A DNA stretch of 47,249 nt from Actinomadura geliboluensis (GCF_005889745.1 NZ_VCKZ01000013.1:1-47249); one strand, 5' to 3'; shown: positions 9,308 to 21,117, counted from the stretch's first letter. Notes: a model not told the origin generated them from the sequence alone. Numbers and translations are program-made.

Positions 9308-10252
9308 TCAGATGCGGATCACGGTCTTGCCGCGGGCGCCGCCGGCCCGGTTGGCGGCCAGCGCGTCGGCGGCCTCGGCGAACGGCGCCTCCCGCTCGAT
9401 CCGGACGCGCAGCTCCCCCGCGTCGATGAGGTCGGACAGCCGGTCCAGCAGCTCCGCCGACGGCGCGACCTCGAAGTTGATGCCGCGCAGCTCCCGCGCC
9501 GCCATCGCGTCCGGGTTCACCGCCCAGACGGTGCTCAGGTAGGTGCCGCCGGGACGCAGCAGCTGCGCGAGGTGCTCGACCGCGGTCGTGTCGCTCGCCA
9601 TGTCGAGGATCGCGTCGACCCCGCCCGAGTGGACGGCCAGCACCTGCCCGTTGAGGTCGCCCTTGGAGTGGTCGACGGTCTCGTCCGCGCCGAGGCGCCG
9701 GATCGTGCCCGCCATGTCGTCGCGGGCGGTCGCTATCACCTTGGCGCCCGCGCGGGCGGCGAGCTGCACCGCGCTCTGCCCGGTGCCGCCGGTCGCGCCC
9801 ACGACCAGCACGGTCTGCCCGGCGTCGACGCGCGCCCGGTCCACCATGGCGAGCGCGCTCATGCTCGCGATCGGCACCGCCGCCGCCTGCGTGTAGATCA
9901 TGCCCTCCGGCATCTTCGCGACCGGCCCGTCGTCGCGGGCGATCGCGTACTCGGCGTAGCTGCCGAGGCCGCGCTCGGGCGCGCCGAAGATCCCGTAGAC
10001 CTGCTCGCCGTGCCGCAGCCGGGTCACGCCGTCGCCGACCGCGTCCACCACGCCCGCACCGTCCTGGCCGAGGATCAGCGGGAACGACGCGTCGACGGAG
10101 TCCTTGAGCAGCCCGTCGGCGATCTTCCAGTCCATCGGATTGAGCCCGGCCGCGATCAGCTTCACCAGGATCTCGCCCGGCCCCGGCTCGGGGCGCGGCA
10201 GATTCATCGGCGCCGGCGTGGCACCGTACTCGGACACGGCGATGGCTCGCAT
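9308..10252 (-). CDS. NAD(P)-dependent zinc-free MDR oxidoreductase (quinone reductase-like)
   Basis: A 314-residue medium-chain dehydrogenase/reductase. The N-terminal GroES-like part has GPGEILVKLIAAGLNPMDWKI and LGQDGAGVVDAVG; the Rossmann part has VLVVGATGGTGQSAVQLA, the nucleotide loop of the quinone oxidoreductase/zeta-crystallin branch. The Cys ligands of zinc alcohol dehydrogenases are absent, as expected for that branch. Members reduce quinones or enones with NADPH; the substrate cannot be predicted. A perfect 10-base palindrome GACGATCGTC (10253-10262) touches the start codon and could be an autoregulatory site. Confidence 0.9.
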   Translation of the reverse strand: MRAIAVSEYGATPAPMNLPRPEPGPGEILVKLIAAGLNPMDWKIADGLLKDSVDASFPLILGQDGAGVVDAVGDGVTRLRHGEQVYGIFGAPERGLGSYAEYAIARDDGPVAKMPEGMIYTQAAAVPIASMSALAMVDRARVDAGQTVLVVGATGGTGQSAVQLAARAGAKVIATARDDMAGTIRRLGADETVDHSKGDLNGQVLAVHSGGVDAILDMASDTTAVEHLAQLLRPGGTYLSTVWAVNPDAMAARELRGINFEVAPSAELLDRLSDLIDAGELRVRIEREAPFAEAADALAANRAGGARGKTVIRI

Positions 10253-10278
10253 GACGATCGTCCCCCCGATCGGATCCC

Positions 10279-10300
10279 GCGGGGGCCCGGACGCCCCCGC
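10279..10300 (-). terminator. Candidate terminator after the PBP gene
   Basis: GCGGGGGC (10279-10286) and GCCCCCGC (10293-10300) pair perfectly around a six-base loop, 76 bases downstream of the PBP stop. There is no T-run, as often in high-GC actinomycetes, so strength is uncertain. Confidence 0.4.
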
Positions 10301-10375
10301 CCGAGCTCTACCCGATCATCGCGACGATCACACGGACCCGCAGGTCGGAAGGGTCGCAGGCGGGCGTCGCCGGGG

Positions 10376-12850
10376 TCAGGGCGACGGCGGCCGGGCCGGG
10401 TCGCCCGGCAGCGGCGGGATCGTCGCCGGCGGGCGCGGCGGCAGCGGGCCGTCCGGCCCCTCCGGGTCTCCGGGCTGCTCGGGCCGGTCCGGGCCGCGGC
10501 TGGCGCGCAGCGTGACGGTCGTGCCGGGCTCGGCCGGGCCGGGGGCGGGCGACATCTCGGCCACCGTCCCCTTCGGGTACTGGTCGGACGCCACCTGCGC
10601 GCCGATGTTGGTCGTGAAGCCCGCCGCGCGGAGCTTGGCGACGGCGTCCTTCAGCTTCATCCCGCGCACGTCCGGCACCTTCACCCGGTCCTCGCCGGAC
10701 CCCTTGCTGAAGTAGTGCGACGGCGGCCGGTGGAACGACGACGGCGCGGTGTCGCGCAGCGCCCCGCTCATGCTCTGCTGCCAGATCGGCGCGGGGATCG
10801 TCGCGCCGAACACGGCGCCGTAGCACCGCCCGTCCATGCAGAGGTTCCCCATCGGGTGCCGGTAGCCGCCGCGCGGGTCGCCGACCCAGACGGCCGACGC
10901 GAGGTCCGGGGTGTACCCGGCGAACCAGGCGGCGGAGAAGTCGTCGACGGTGCCGGTCTTGCCGGCGGCGGGCCGGCCGAGGCCCATGCCCCGCGCCGTG
11001 CCCTTGGTGAGGACGCCCTGCAGCACGTAGTTGACGGCGTCGGCGACGTCCTCGTCCAGCACCTGCTCGCAGTCGCGCGGCGGCACCTTCAGCCGGTGCC
11101 CCGCCGCGTCCTTGACGGACTTGATGGCGATCGGCTTGCAGTACTCGCCGCGCGCGCCGAACGCGGCGTAGGCGGCGGCGAGCCGCAGCGGGGAGACGGG
11201 GTTGAAGCCGAGCGTGAAGGCCGGGTACTGCTCCAGCGGCTTGCCGTTCGCCTGCTTCATCCCGAGCCGCTCGGCCATCCGGACGGTGTCGCAGAGCCCG
11301 ACCTCCTTCTCCAGCGCGAGGAAGAAGGTGTTGACCGAGTGGTGCGTGCCGGTGACGAGGCTGAACTGCCTGCCGCCCTCGCCGTCGGCGGCGTTGCGCA
11401 GCGAGGCGTTCGGGTCGCCGACCCGGTCGCCGTCGCAGTTGCGGAAGCCGACCGGGGTGTAGGCGCGCGGCGCCATCAGCCGGGTGCCGAACGGCATGCC
11501 CTCGTCCAGCGCGGCGGCGAGCGTGAACGCCTTGAACGTCGACCCGGCCTGCATGCCGATGCTGGAGCCGTGGCTGGCGTCGGCGGCGAAGTTGATCCAG
11601 GTCTTGCCGCGCTCCTTGTCGGGGCCGAGGGCGCGGTCGACGACCATCGCCTTGATCTCGCCGGTGCCCGGCTCGACCATCGCCTCGGCGGCGGCCTTGT
11701 GCGCGGAGTTCTTCGGCGGGACGTGCCGGTCCACCGCGCGCTGCGCGGCCTTCTGCGCGCGCGGGTCCATGGTGGTGCGGATCGTGAGGCCGCCGCGCTT
11801 GAGCAGCTTCTCCCGGTCCTTGGCGGTCTTGCCGAACACCGGGTTGGTGAGGATCTCGCGCTGCACGTAGTCGCAGAAGAACGGCGCCCTGCTGGACACG
11901 CAGCCGCTGCGGATGTTGTCGATCTTCAGCCCGATGGGGCGGCGCTTGGCCTCGGCGGCCTTGGCGGCGTCGATCCAGCCGAGCGCGGCCATCCGGTCCA
12001 GGACGGTGTCGCGGCGCTTCCGGGCCTCGCCGGGATGCCGGGTCGGGTCGTAGGCGTAGGGGTAGCGGATGATCCCGGCGAGCAGGGCCGCCTCGGGGAG
12101 GTCCAGCTGGGACGCGTGCTTGGAGAAGTAGTGGCGGGACGCGGCCTCGATGCCGTACGCGCCGTCGCCGTAGTAGGCGATGTTGAGGTAGCGGCGCAGG
12201 ATCTCGTCCTTGCTGAACTTCTCCTCCACCGCCACCGCGTACCGCAGTTCGCGGACCTTGCGGGCGGTGGTGACCTCCTTGGCCGCCTCCCGCTCCTCGT
12301 CGTTGTCGGCCTGGGTGAGCAGGAGGTTCTTCACGTACTGCTGGGTGATGCCGGAGCCGCCCTGCGTCACCTGCCCGCTGCTGAGGTTGCTGGCGAGCGC
12401 CCGCAGCGTGCCCTGCAGGTCGATGGCGCCGTGCTCGTAGAAGCGGCTGTCCTCGATGGCGAGCACCGCCGTCCGCGCGACCGGCGCGATCTTGTTGAGT
12501 GGGACGTCCACCCGGTTCTGGTAGAAGAACGTCGCGATCTTGGAGCCGTCGGCGGCGAGGATCGTGGACCGCTGCGGGACGCCGGACGTCGTCAGGTTCA
12601 CCGGGTCGCTGTCGAACCAGCGTGCCGTGTCGCGGGCGCCGACGCCCGCCGTGCACGCGGTGGGCAGCAGCATCAGCGCGACGAGCACCCCGGCGAGGCC
12701 GCCGAGCGCGCCCAGCCCGCGCAGCGCGCGGAGCTTCTCGGCGCGGGTCGTGGACGCGGTGAGGATCCGGTGCGCGCGGCGGCGCGGCGGAGCCGGGAGA
12801 CCGCTTCCCGCATCGCGATTCCCTGGATCACCATCCGCCCCGGTCGGCAC
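10376..12850 (-). CDS. Class A penicillin-binding protein with PASTA domain
   Basis: An 824-residue bifunctional peptidoglycan synthase from the GTG at 12850. A cytoplasmic tail is followed by one transmembrane anchor (about 45-66). The GT51 glycosyltransferase motif is AIEDSRFYEH with Glu133, followed by GGSGITQQYVKN. The transpeptidase has SxxK as STFK (in MQAGSTFKAF), SxN as SVN (in HHSVNTFF) and KTG (in AAGKTGTVDDF). One PASTA domain, starting VKVPDVRGMKLKDAV, lies near the C terminus, and a Pro/Gly/Asp-rich tail ends the protein. It fits the PonA-type synthases of actinobacteria. The frame is open 106 codons further upstream, but TACTCT six bases before the GTG points to a leaderless transcript starting there. 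Confidence 0.93.
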   Translation of the reverse strand: MPTGADGDPGNRDAGSGLPAPPRRRAHRILTASTTRAEKLRALRGLGALGGLAGVLVALMLLPTACTAGVGARDTARWFDSDPVNLTTSGVPQRSTILAADGSKIATFFYQNRVDVPLNKIAPVARTAVLAIEDSRFYEHGAIDLQGTLRALASNLSSGQVTQGGSGITQQYVKNLLLTQADNDEEREAAKEVTTARKVRELRYAVAVEEKFSKDEILRRYLNIAYYGDGAYGIEAASRHYFSKHASQLDLPEAALLAGIIRYPYAYDPTRHPGEARKRRDTVLDRMAALGWIDAAKAAEAKRRPIGLKIDNIRSGCVSSRAPFFCDYVQREILTNPVFGKTAKDREKLLKRGGLTIRTTMDPRAQKAAQRAVDRHVPPKNSAHKAAAEAMVEPGTGEIKAMVVDRALGPDKERGKTWINFAADASHGSSIGMQAGSTFKAFTLAAALDEGMPFGTRLMAPRAYTPVGFRNCDGDRVGDPNASLRNAADGEGGRQFSLVTGTHHSVNTFFLALEKEVGLCDTVRMAERLGMKQANGKPLEQYPAFTLGFNPVSPLRLAAAYAAFGARGEYCKPIAIKSVKDAAGHRLKVPPRDCEQVLDEDVADAVNYVLQGVLTKGTARGMGLGRPAAGKTGTVDDFSAAWFAGYTPDLASAVWVGDPRGGYRHPMGNLCMDGRCYGAVFGATIPAPIWQQSMSGALRDTAPSSFHRPPSHYFSKGSGEDRVKVPDVRGMKLKDAVAKLRAAGFTTNIGAQVASDQYPKGTVAEMSPAPGPAEPGTTVTLRASRGPDRPEQPGDPEGPDGPLPPRPPATIPPLPGDPARPPSP

Positions 12851-12856
12851 GCGCCT

Positions 12857-12862
12857 AGAGTA
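12857..12862 (-). promoter_or_regulatory. Candidate -10 element giving a leaderless PBP transcript
   Basis: On the minus strand TACTCT ends six bases before the GTG at 12850. This is the usual spacing between a TANNNT element and the first base of a leaderless message in actinobacteria. No good Shine-Dalgarno site and no clear -35 are seen. Confidence 0.45.
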
Positions 12863-12953
12863 AACGCGCCTTCGCGGACGGACCACCCCAATGCCGATGT
12901 TCCGCCATAATCCCGACGATCTCCGCCTGTGTGATCCGGGCTCCCCCCGTGGA

Positions 12954-13946
12954 TCAGGCGTGCTGCCGCCGTCGCTCCCACGCTTGGACACGTTCGCGGA
13001 ATACCCGGGAAACGGCGCGCAACTCCGCTTCGGGATCGGCTCCCCGCTCCACCGCCTCGCCGACGAGGGCGAAAAGCCGCGAACCCAGGTCATTCTCCCC
13101 GGCCGCGTCGTCCCCCGCCCCGGCAAGGCCGGCGGCGAGGTCGGCCGGCGCCTCCATGCGCGCCGCACGCCGCCGCAACTGCGCCGCCAGCGACAGCGCG
13201 GGCTGCCCCATCGGCACCCCGTCCAGCGCGGACGCCTCCGCGCCGCTCTTCGCCGCCCGCTCGGCCGCCTTGATCTGCTCCCAGTTCGCGTTGACCTCGT
13301 CGGCGCCGGAGACGGTCACGTCCCCGAACACGTGCGGATGGCGGCGGACCAGCTTCTCCACGATCGCGGCGGCGACGTCGTCGATGGTGAACGCCGTCTC
13401 GTCGTCGCGCTCGGCGGCCACCACCGAGTGGAACGCCACCTGCATCAGCACGTCGCCGAGCTCCTCGCGGAGCGCGCCGAAGTCGCCCGACTCGATCGTG
13501 TCGAGGACCTCGTACGCCTCCTCCAGCAGGTACGGGACGAGCGTGGTGTGCGTCTGCTTGCGGTCCCACGGGCATTCGCGGCGCAGCGTGTCCATGACCG
13601 AGACCAGGTCGAGCAGCCGCGCGCCGGGCAGGTCGTAGGAGCCGTGCAGCACCTCGACGTCCAGCGGGTCGTTGACGACGAGCGTCCCGACCTCGCGCAT
13701 CAGGTCCTCGTCGCCCTCCGGGGCGGCGACCCACACGACGTCGGCGGCCCGCGCGTCCGCGACCAGCCGCGCCGCGTCGGGCTCCGCGACGGTCTCCACC
13801 GCGACCCCGGCGTCGCGCAGCGACGGCAGCAGCGGATGCCCGTCGCGCAGCCGGACGGCGCCCGCCGAGCGGAGCGCGTCCCACGCCCGCCAGGTCAGCA
13901 GCCCCGGCGCGACCCGGTGCGTGGTGGCCAGCAGTGTCAGCGCCAT
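12954..13946 (-). CDS. mazG: Nucleoside triphosphate pyrophosphohydrolase MazG
   Basis: A 330-residue MazG-family protein that hydrolyses noncanonical NTPs to NMP and PPi. The N-terminal 115 residues are the extension seen in actinobacterial MazG (ALTLLATTHRVAPGLLT onward). The catalytic MazG domain follows with LRRECPWDRKQTHTTL, the metal ligands in YLLEEAYEVLDTIE and REELGDVLMQVAFH, and the later VFGDVTVSGADEVNANWEQ. The ATG at 13946 fits the family start. It lies six bases from the stop of the lipoprotein gene, and mfd is next upstream, the usual mfd-mazG neighbourhood of actinobacteria. Confidence 0.94.
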   Translation of the reverse strand: MALTLLATTHRVAPGLLTWRAWDALRSAGAVRLRDGHPLLPSLRDAGVAVETVAEPDAARLVADARAADVVWVAAPEGDEDLMREVGTLVVNDPLDVEVLHGSYDLPGARLLDLVSVMDTLRRECPWDRKQTHTTLVPYLLEEAYEVLDTIESGDFGALREELGDVLMQVAFHSVVAAERDDETAFTIDDVAAAIVEKLVRRHPHVFGDVTVSGADEVNANWEQIKAAERAAKSGAEASALDGVPMGQPALSLAAQLRRRAARMEAPADLAAGLAGAGDDAAGENDLGSRLFALVGEAVERGADPEAELRAVSRVFRERVQAWERRRQHA

Positions 13947-13951
13947 GCGCC

Positions 13952-14608
13952 TCAGATACCCGAGTCGGGGCTGGACAGCCGGTAGGTGATCGGGGCGATC
14001 TCGAACTTGCCCGGGTCGTAGGTGCCGTAGCGGGGGTTGACCTCGACGTGCATGCCGTTCGCGGTCTGCTGGAACAGCTCGTTCCACCGTCGGCCGGCCT
14101 GCTGCGTCGCCGGGCTCAGCTGGTTGCCCATGTCCGCGCCGAACCGCTGCATGACCGCCGCCTGCGTCGCCACGAGGCGCGCGAGGTCGCGGGTGTGCGC
14201 GCGGGGCAGCCCGCTCGCCAGCGTGATCGAGGCCGCGCCGCCGCGCCCGTCCAGCGCCTGGACCGCCGTGTCCACCTGGCCGTCGGTGACCTTCACCCCG
14301 GCCCGCTCGGCGACCTCGCCGGCGACCCGGAAGTTGATCAGCAGGGTGAGCGCGCCCTGCAGGTCGGACTCGGACTCGCCGGCGAGCTGCTGCCCCGGGT
14401 TCGCGGGGTTGGCGCGCAGCTCGTTGGCCGCCGGGTCCGCGCGGAACTGGGTGCGCCAGTCGCGGACGGTCTGGCTGAGCTCGGTGACGGTGATGCGGTC
14501 GTCGCCGACGAGGGCGGCGGTGCCGACCTTCGGGGAGCCGCCGCAGCCGGCCAGCGCGCCGGCCGCCAGCGCGACCGCCACCGCCGCCTTCACGGACTTA
14601 CCAGGCAC
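13952..14608 (-). CDS. SurA N-terminal-domain lipoprotein
   Basis: A 218-residue predicted lipoprotein: signal with lipobox LAGC and Cys22. The mature part opens with the SurA_N pattern (ALVGDDRITVTELSQTV) and continues with a mostly helical region (LLINFRVAGEVAERAGVKVTDGQVD). No PPIase domain follows, so if it is a chaperone it acts without isomerase activity. A protein of this type next to mfd and mazG is common in Streptomyces and relatives; in mycobacteria the lipoprotein at this place is different. It ends five bases before the mazG ATG and begins 46 bases after the mfd stop. Confidence 0.8.
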   Translation of the reverse strand: MPGKSVKAAVAVALAAGALAGCGGSPKVGTAALVGDDRITVTELSQTVRDWRTQFRADPAANELRANPANPGQQLAGESESDLQGALTLLINFRVAGEVAERAGVKVTDGQVDTAVQALDGRGGAASITLASGLPRAHTRDLARLVATQAAVMQRFGADMGNQLSPATQQAGRRWNELFQQTANGMHVEVNPRYGTYDPGKFEIAPITYRLSSPDSGI

Positions 14609-14654
14609 GGAATCCTCGTCTCGTCATGGGTCATCTGGTCGGGGCGGGCCCAGG

Positions 14655-18221
<3,567 letters not shown>

Positions 18222-18305
18222 CTTCGCCCGCACATTCGCCGAATAACCCCGAGGCAGGGCAGCCCGAAAAGCCGGAAATCCACGCGGACCCCGGTAACGC
18301 CTACC

Positions 18306-18334
18306 AGAGTACGCGACACCGCCGCGCCCAAGAA
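18306..18334 (-). promoter_or_regulatory. Candidate mfd promoter
   Basis: On the minus strand TTCTTG (18334-18329) and TACTCT (18311-18306) are separated by exactly 17 bases, 85 bases before the mfd ATG. Spacing is ideal; the -35 is only a partial match. Confidence 0.45.
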
Positions 18335-18368
18335 TGCACAAATCGCGGACGGAGCGCAGTCAGGCGAT

Positions 18369-18374
18369 TACGCT
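18369..18374 (+). promoter_or_regulatory. Candidate -10 of the methyltransferase gene
   Basis: TACGCT (TANNNT) lies eight bases before the GTG at 18383, and no Shine-Dalgarno sequence is seen, so a leaderless message is possible. The divergent region 18222-18382 holds this element and the mfd promoter and nothing else I can recognise. Confidence 0.3.
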
Positions 18375-18382
18375 GCGGAACT

Positions 18383-19399
18383 GTGACCGATCTGCGTACG
18401 CCGCCGGTCAGCGACGGCGATCTCTTCTCAGAACGCGCCCGTCAGTACGCCCTAGAGAAGCCCCTGCAGCGGATCCACGTCCTGGAGGCGGGCTGCGGCT
18501 GGGGCACGGGCCTGGACCTCGGCGACCACGACCACCACGTCACCGGCGTCGACATGGAGTCCCCGGAGCTGCGCGCCTACACCTGCGAGCGGCCCGACCT
18601 CGACACCTGGTACCTCGGCGACCTGCGCACCGCGCCGATGCCGCCGCGCGCCTTCGACATCGTGCACGCCTCGTACCTGATCGAGCGCGTGCCGCACGCC
18701 GAGCTGGTGCTCGACCGGTTCGTCGCCGCGCTGAAGCCCGGCGGGCTGCTGCTGGTCCACCTGCGCGACCGCAACACCGCGTTCGCCTTCCTGGACCGCA
18801 CGCTCCCCCGGTGGCTGCGCACCGGCCGCCGGGGCCGCCCGCGCCCGGTCCGGGCGCCGCGCGCGGGACGCGGCGTCCGCGGCGGGCGGGGCCCGCGCGG
18901 CGCGCACGCCCGCGTCCCCAGCCCGGGCGACGAGCGGGTCGCCGGGCCCGAGACGGGCGCCGGCGCGCGGGCGGAGGTCCGTGCCGAGCCGGTGCCGGAG
19001 GCGCGCGTGCCGGAGGCCCGTGCTCCGCAGACCCGCGCCCCGGAGACTCTCGCCCCGGAGACCCGTGCTCCCGAGGCCCGTGCTTCTGAGGCCCGTGTGC
19101 CGGAGGCGCGGTCCGCCGTGCGGCCGGTCCCGGTCGTCCGGACGAGCCCGCCGCCCGCGGTGTACGGCAAGGTCGCGTCCCGCGCGGGCATGCGCTGGTA
19201 CTGCGTGATGCGCGGGCTGGTGATCTCCGAGGAGTACACGTCCCGGCAGGCCATCGACGCACTCGGCGCGGGGACCGGCGTCGCCGAGGTGCTGTGCCGG
19301 CTGGTGTCCGCGCTCACCCGGGGCCGCCTCACCGCCGACCACAGCGAGATCACCCTGGTCATCCGCAAGCCCGAGAACCGGTTCGCGCGGGTCATCTGA
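18383..19399 (+). CDS. Class I SAM-dependent methyltransferase with pentapeptide repeat insert
   Basis: A 338-residue protein. Residues 1-150 are a Rossmann-like methyltransferase: motif I VLEAGCGWGTGLDL, acidic loop VTGVDMESPEL, and a motif around FDIVHASYLIERVPHAE and LKPGGLLLVHLRDRN. A low-complexity Arg/Gly/Ala region follows, containing eight codon-aligned pentapeptide repeats (residues about 204-243), and then a conserved-looking C-terminal block (SRAGMRWYCVMRGLVISEEY to the end). The substrate is unknown. The repeat splits two folded parts and may be a linker. It reads towards the sulfate activation gene, 121 bases away. Confidence 0.75.
   Translation: MTDLRTPPVSDGDLFSERARQYALEKPLQRIHVLEAGCGWGTGLDLGDHDHHVTGVDMESPELRAYTCERPDLDTWYLGDLRTAPMPPRAFDIVHASYLIERVPHAELVLDRFVAALKPGGLLLVHLRDRNTAFAFLDRTLPRWLRTGRRGRPRPVRAPRAGRGVRGGRGPRGAHARVPSPGDERVAGPETGAGARAEVRAEPVPEARVPEARAPQTRAPETLAPETRAPEARASEARVPEARSAVRPVPVVRTSPPPAVYGKVASRAGMRWYCVMRGLVISEEYTSRQAIDALGAGTGVAEVLCRLVSALTRGRLTADHSEITLVIRKPENRFARVI
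18992..19111 (+). repeat. Eight 15-bp tandem repeats coding [VA][PS][EQ][AT]R
   Basis: Eight in-frame 15-base units encode VPEAR, VPEAR, APQTR, APETL, APETR, APEAR, ASEAR and VPEAR inside the methyltransferase gene. DNA units share the core CCgGAGaCcCGtG with drift at third positions. Such arrays can change copy number by slippage without breaking the frame. Confidence 0.85.
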
Positions 19400-19450
19400 C
19401 CGGGCCGCCGGGCGGGGCGGGTGTGCGCGGGCCGGGGCCGGCGCAGTATT

Positions 19451-19463
19451 TTTCCTGCGGAAA
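19451..19463. promoter_or_regulatory. Candidate operator TTTCC-TGC-GGAAA
   Basis: A perfect dyad with a three-base centre lies 58 bases upstream of the GTG of the APS kinase fusion gene, in the only AT-richer patch of an otherwise very GC-rich gap. It may be a site for a sulfur-responsive regulator; no regulator gene is nearby. Confidence 0.3.
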
Positions 19464-19520
19464 CTCCCACTGACACGGACGAGCCCGGCTCCCCGCCGCC
19501 GGGCGGGATCGGAGATCGCG

Positions 19521-21002
19521 GTGACCGCCGAAGCCGGCCTTCCCGACACGCTGCGCGACCTGCCCGCCTGCACCCCCGACCCGGTGGAGCTGGCCGACCT
19601 GGAACTGCTCCTCGCCGGGGCGTACCGCCCGCTGACCGGCTTCCTCGGCTCCTTCGACACCGCGATGGTGATCGCCGGCGGCCGGCTGTCGGACGGCACC
19701 CCGTGGCCGGTCCCGGTCACGCTGACCGTCCCGAAGGAGCTGACCGGGCAGGAGCGGGTCGTCCTGCAGGACCCCGAGGGCGTGCCGCTCGCCGTGCTGA
19801 CGGTCGCCGAGGCGTGGCAGGACCCGACCACCCAGGCGTGGCGGCTCGCCGGTCCGCTGGAGGGCCTGCGCGCCCCCGCGCACGGCCCGTTCCACGGGCT
19901 GCGCCGCCGCCCCGACGAGCTCGACCCCGTCGAGGGCCCGCTGCTCGCCGTGGCGACGCGCGAGCCGCTGCACCGCAAGCAGCTCGGCCAGCTCCGCCAG
20001 GTCGCCGAGAGGCTCGGCGCGCAGGTGCTCGTGCTGCCGCTGCTCGGCGGCGAGCACGACGAGTCCCTCGTCCGCGCGCTGCTGGGCGTCCGCAAGGAGC
20101 TGCCGGACGGGGCCCGGATCGTCCCGGTGCCGCTGCCCGCGCGCGGCACCGGCGCCGAGCAGGAGGAGCGCGACGTCCGGCTGCGCGCGCACGTCGCCGC
20201 CGCGTACGGCGCCACCCACCTGCTCGCCGAGGCCGACCTGGACGGCACCGCGATCCCGCTGGTCGTCCCCGAGCCGTGGGCCTACGACGCCGACGTGGAG
20301 GTGTGGCGGCCGGTCGCGCGCATCGAGCCCGACCACGTCCAGGCCGAGCTGACGCGGGAGCGGCTGCACGAGCTGCTGGACGCGGGCGAGCCCGTGCCCG
20401 ACTGGTTCACCCCGCCGGCCGTCGCCGCCGAGCTGGCGCTGGCCCGCCCGCCGAAGCGCTCGCGCGGGATCACGGTGTTCTTCACCGGGCTGTCGGGCTC
20501 CGGCAAGTCCACGATCGCGCGCGGCCTGTCGGACGCGCTGATCGAGCGCGGCGGCCGGACCGTCACCCTGCTGGACGGCGACGTCGTGCGGCGGATGCTG
20601 TCGGCCGGCCTGACGTTCTCCCGCGCCGACCGCGACCTCAACATCCGCCGGATCGGGTTCGTCGCCGCCGAGATCACCCGGCACGGCGGCACCGCGATCT
20701 GCGCGCCGATCGCCCCGTACGCGGCGACGCGCGCCGAGGTCCGCCGGATGGTGTCCGCGGTGGGCGACTTCATCCTGGTGCACGTCGCGACGCCGCTGGA
20801 GGAGTGCGAGCGCCGCGACCGCAAGGGCCTGTACGCCAAGGCCCGCGCGGGGCAGATCCCGGAGTTCACCGGCATCTCCGACCCCTACGAGGAGCCGGAC
20901 GACGCCGACCTGACCCTCGACACCTCGCGGATGGCGCCGGACGAGGCGGTCGCGCAGGTGGTGGACCTGCTGGTGGCCGGGGGCTGGGTTCGTCCCGCAT
21001 AG
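19521..21002 (+). CDS. cysC: APS kinase fused to a degenerate ATP-sulfurylase domain
   Basis: A 493-residue protein. Residues about 320-493 are an adenylylsulfate kinase: P-loop GLSGSGKS (323-330), LLDGDVVRRML, DRDLNIRRIGFVA and APIAPY are all intact, so it should make PAPS from APS. Residues 1-310 have the ATP-sulfurylase fold: LLAGAYRPLTGFLG at the N terminus and PVPDWFTPPAVAAEL near its end. But its active site is lost: the QxRNPxHxxH motif reads ATREPLHRKQ (145-154), HPLxGxTK reads LPLLGGEHD and GRDxAG reads AEADLDG. ATP sulfurylase activity is therefore unlikely and must come from CysDN (37443-39655). The dead domain may be regulatory. GGAG lies six bases before the GTG. TauE/SafE follows. 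Confidence 0.9.
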   Translation: MTAEAGLPDTLRDLPACTPDPVELADLELLLAGAYRPLTGFLGSFDTAMVIAGGRLSDGTPWPVPVTLTVPKELTGQERVVLQDPEGVPLAVLTVAEAWQDPTTQAWRLAGPLEGLRAPAHGPFHGLRRRPDELDPVEGPLLAVATREPLHRKQLGQLRQVAERLGAQVLVLPLLGGEHDESLVRALLGVRKELPDGARIVPVPLPARGTGAEQEERDVRLRAHVAAAYGATHLLAEADLDGTAIPLVVPEPWAYDADVEVWRPVARIEPDHVQAELTRERLHELLDAGEPVPDWFTPPAVAAELALARPPKRSRGITVFFTGLSGSGKSTIARGLSDALIERGGRTVTLLDGDVVRRMLSAGLTFSRADRDLNIRRIGFVAAEITRHGGTAICAPIAPYAATRAEVRRMVSAVGDFILVHVATPLEECERRDRKGLYAKARAGQIPEFTGISDPYEEPDDADLTLDTSRMAPDEAVAQVVDLLVAGGWVRPA

Positions 21003-21079
21003 CGGGCCTTTGCCTCACCTATCCCATTAGTCCCGTTTGCCCCTTGCTAGCCGGGTTACCACGCCCGAGTGGCGTCCTC

Positions 21080-21115
21080 TACTCTGTTAGCGAGTTTTCC
21101 TACATGTCAGGTAGG
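21080..21115 (+). promoter_or_regulatory. Promoter element and dyad upstream of the TauE/SafE gene
   Basis: TACTCT (21080-21085) fits a -10. Beyond it, CCTAC (21099-21103) and GTAGG (21111-21115) form a dyad with a seven-base spacer that also contains the ribosome site AGGTAGG. The string TACATGTCAGGT here resembles that in the leader of the SsuABC-type operon. Confidence 0.35.
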
Positions 21116-21117
21116 TC

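Noticed and set aside
8861-12910. A 1349-codon plus-strand open frame opposite the PBP and oxidoreductase genes
   Set aside because: It is the antisense shadow of high-GC3 genes; it is Arg/Gly/Val/Asp-rich, shows no domain and has no ribosome site, while the minus strand holds clear families.
18992-19111. CRISPR array
   Set aside because: Repeat units are 15 bases, contiguous without spacers, codon aligned and inside a gene.
19521-21002. Functional bifunctional PAPS synthetase
   Set aside because: All three ATP-sulfurylase active-site motifs are lost, so only the APS kinase function is supported.
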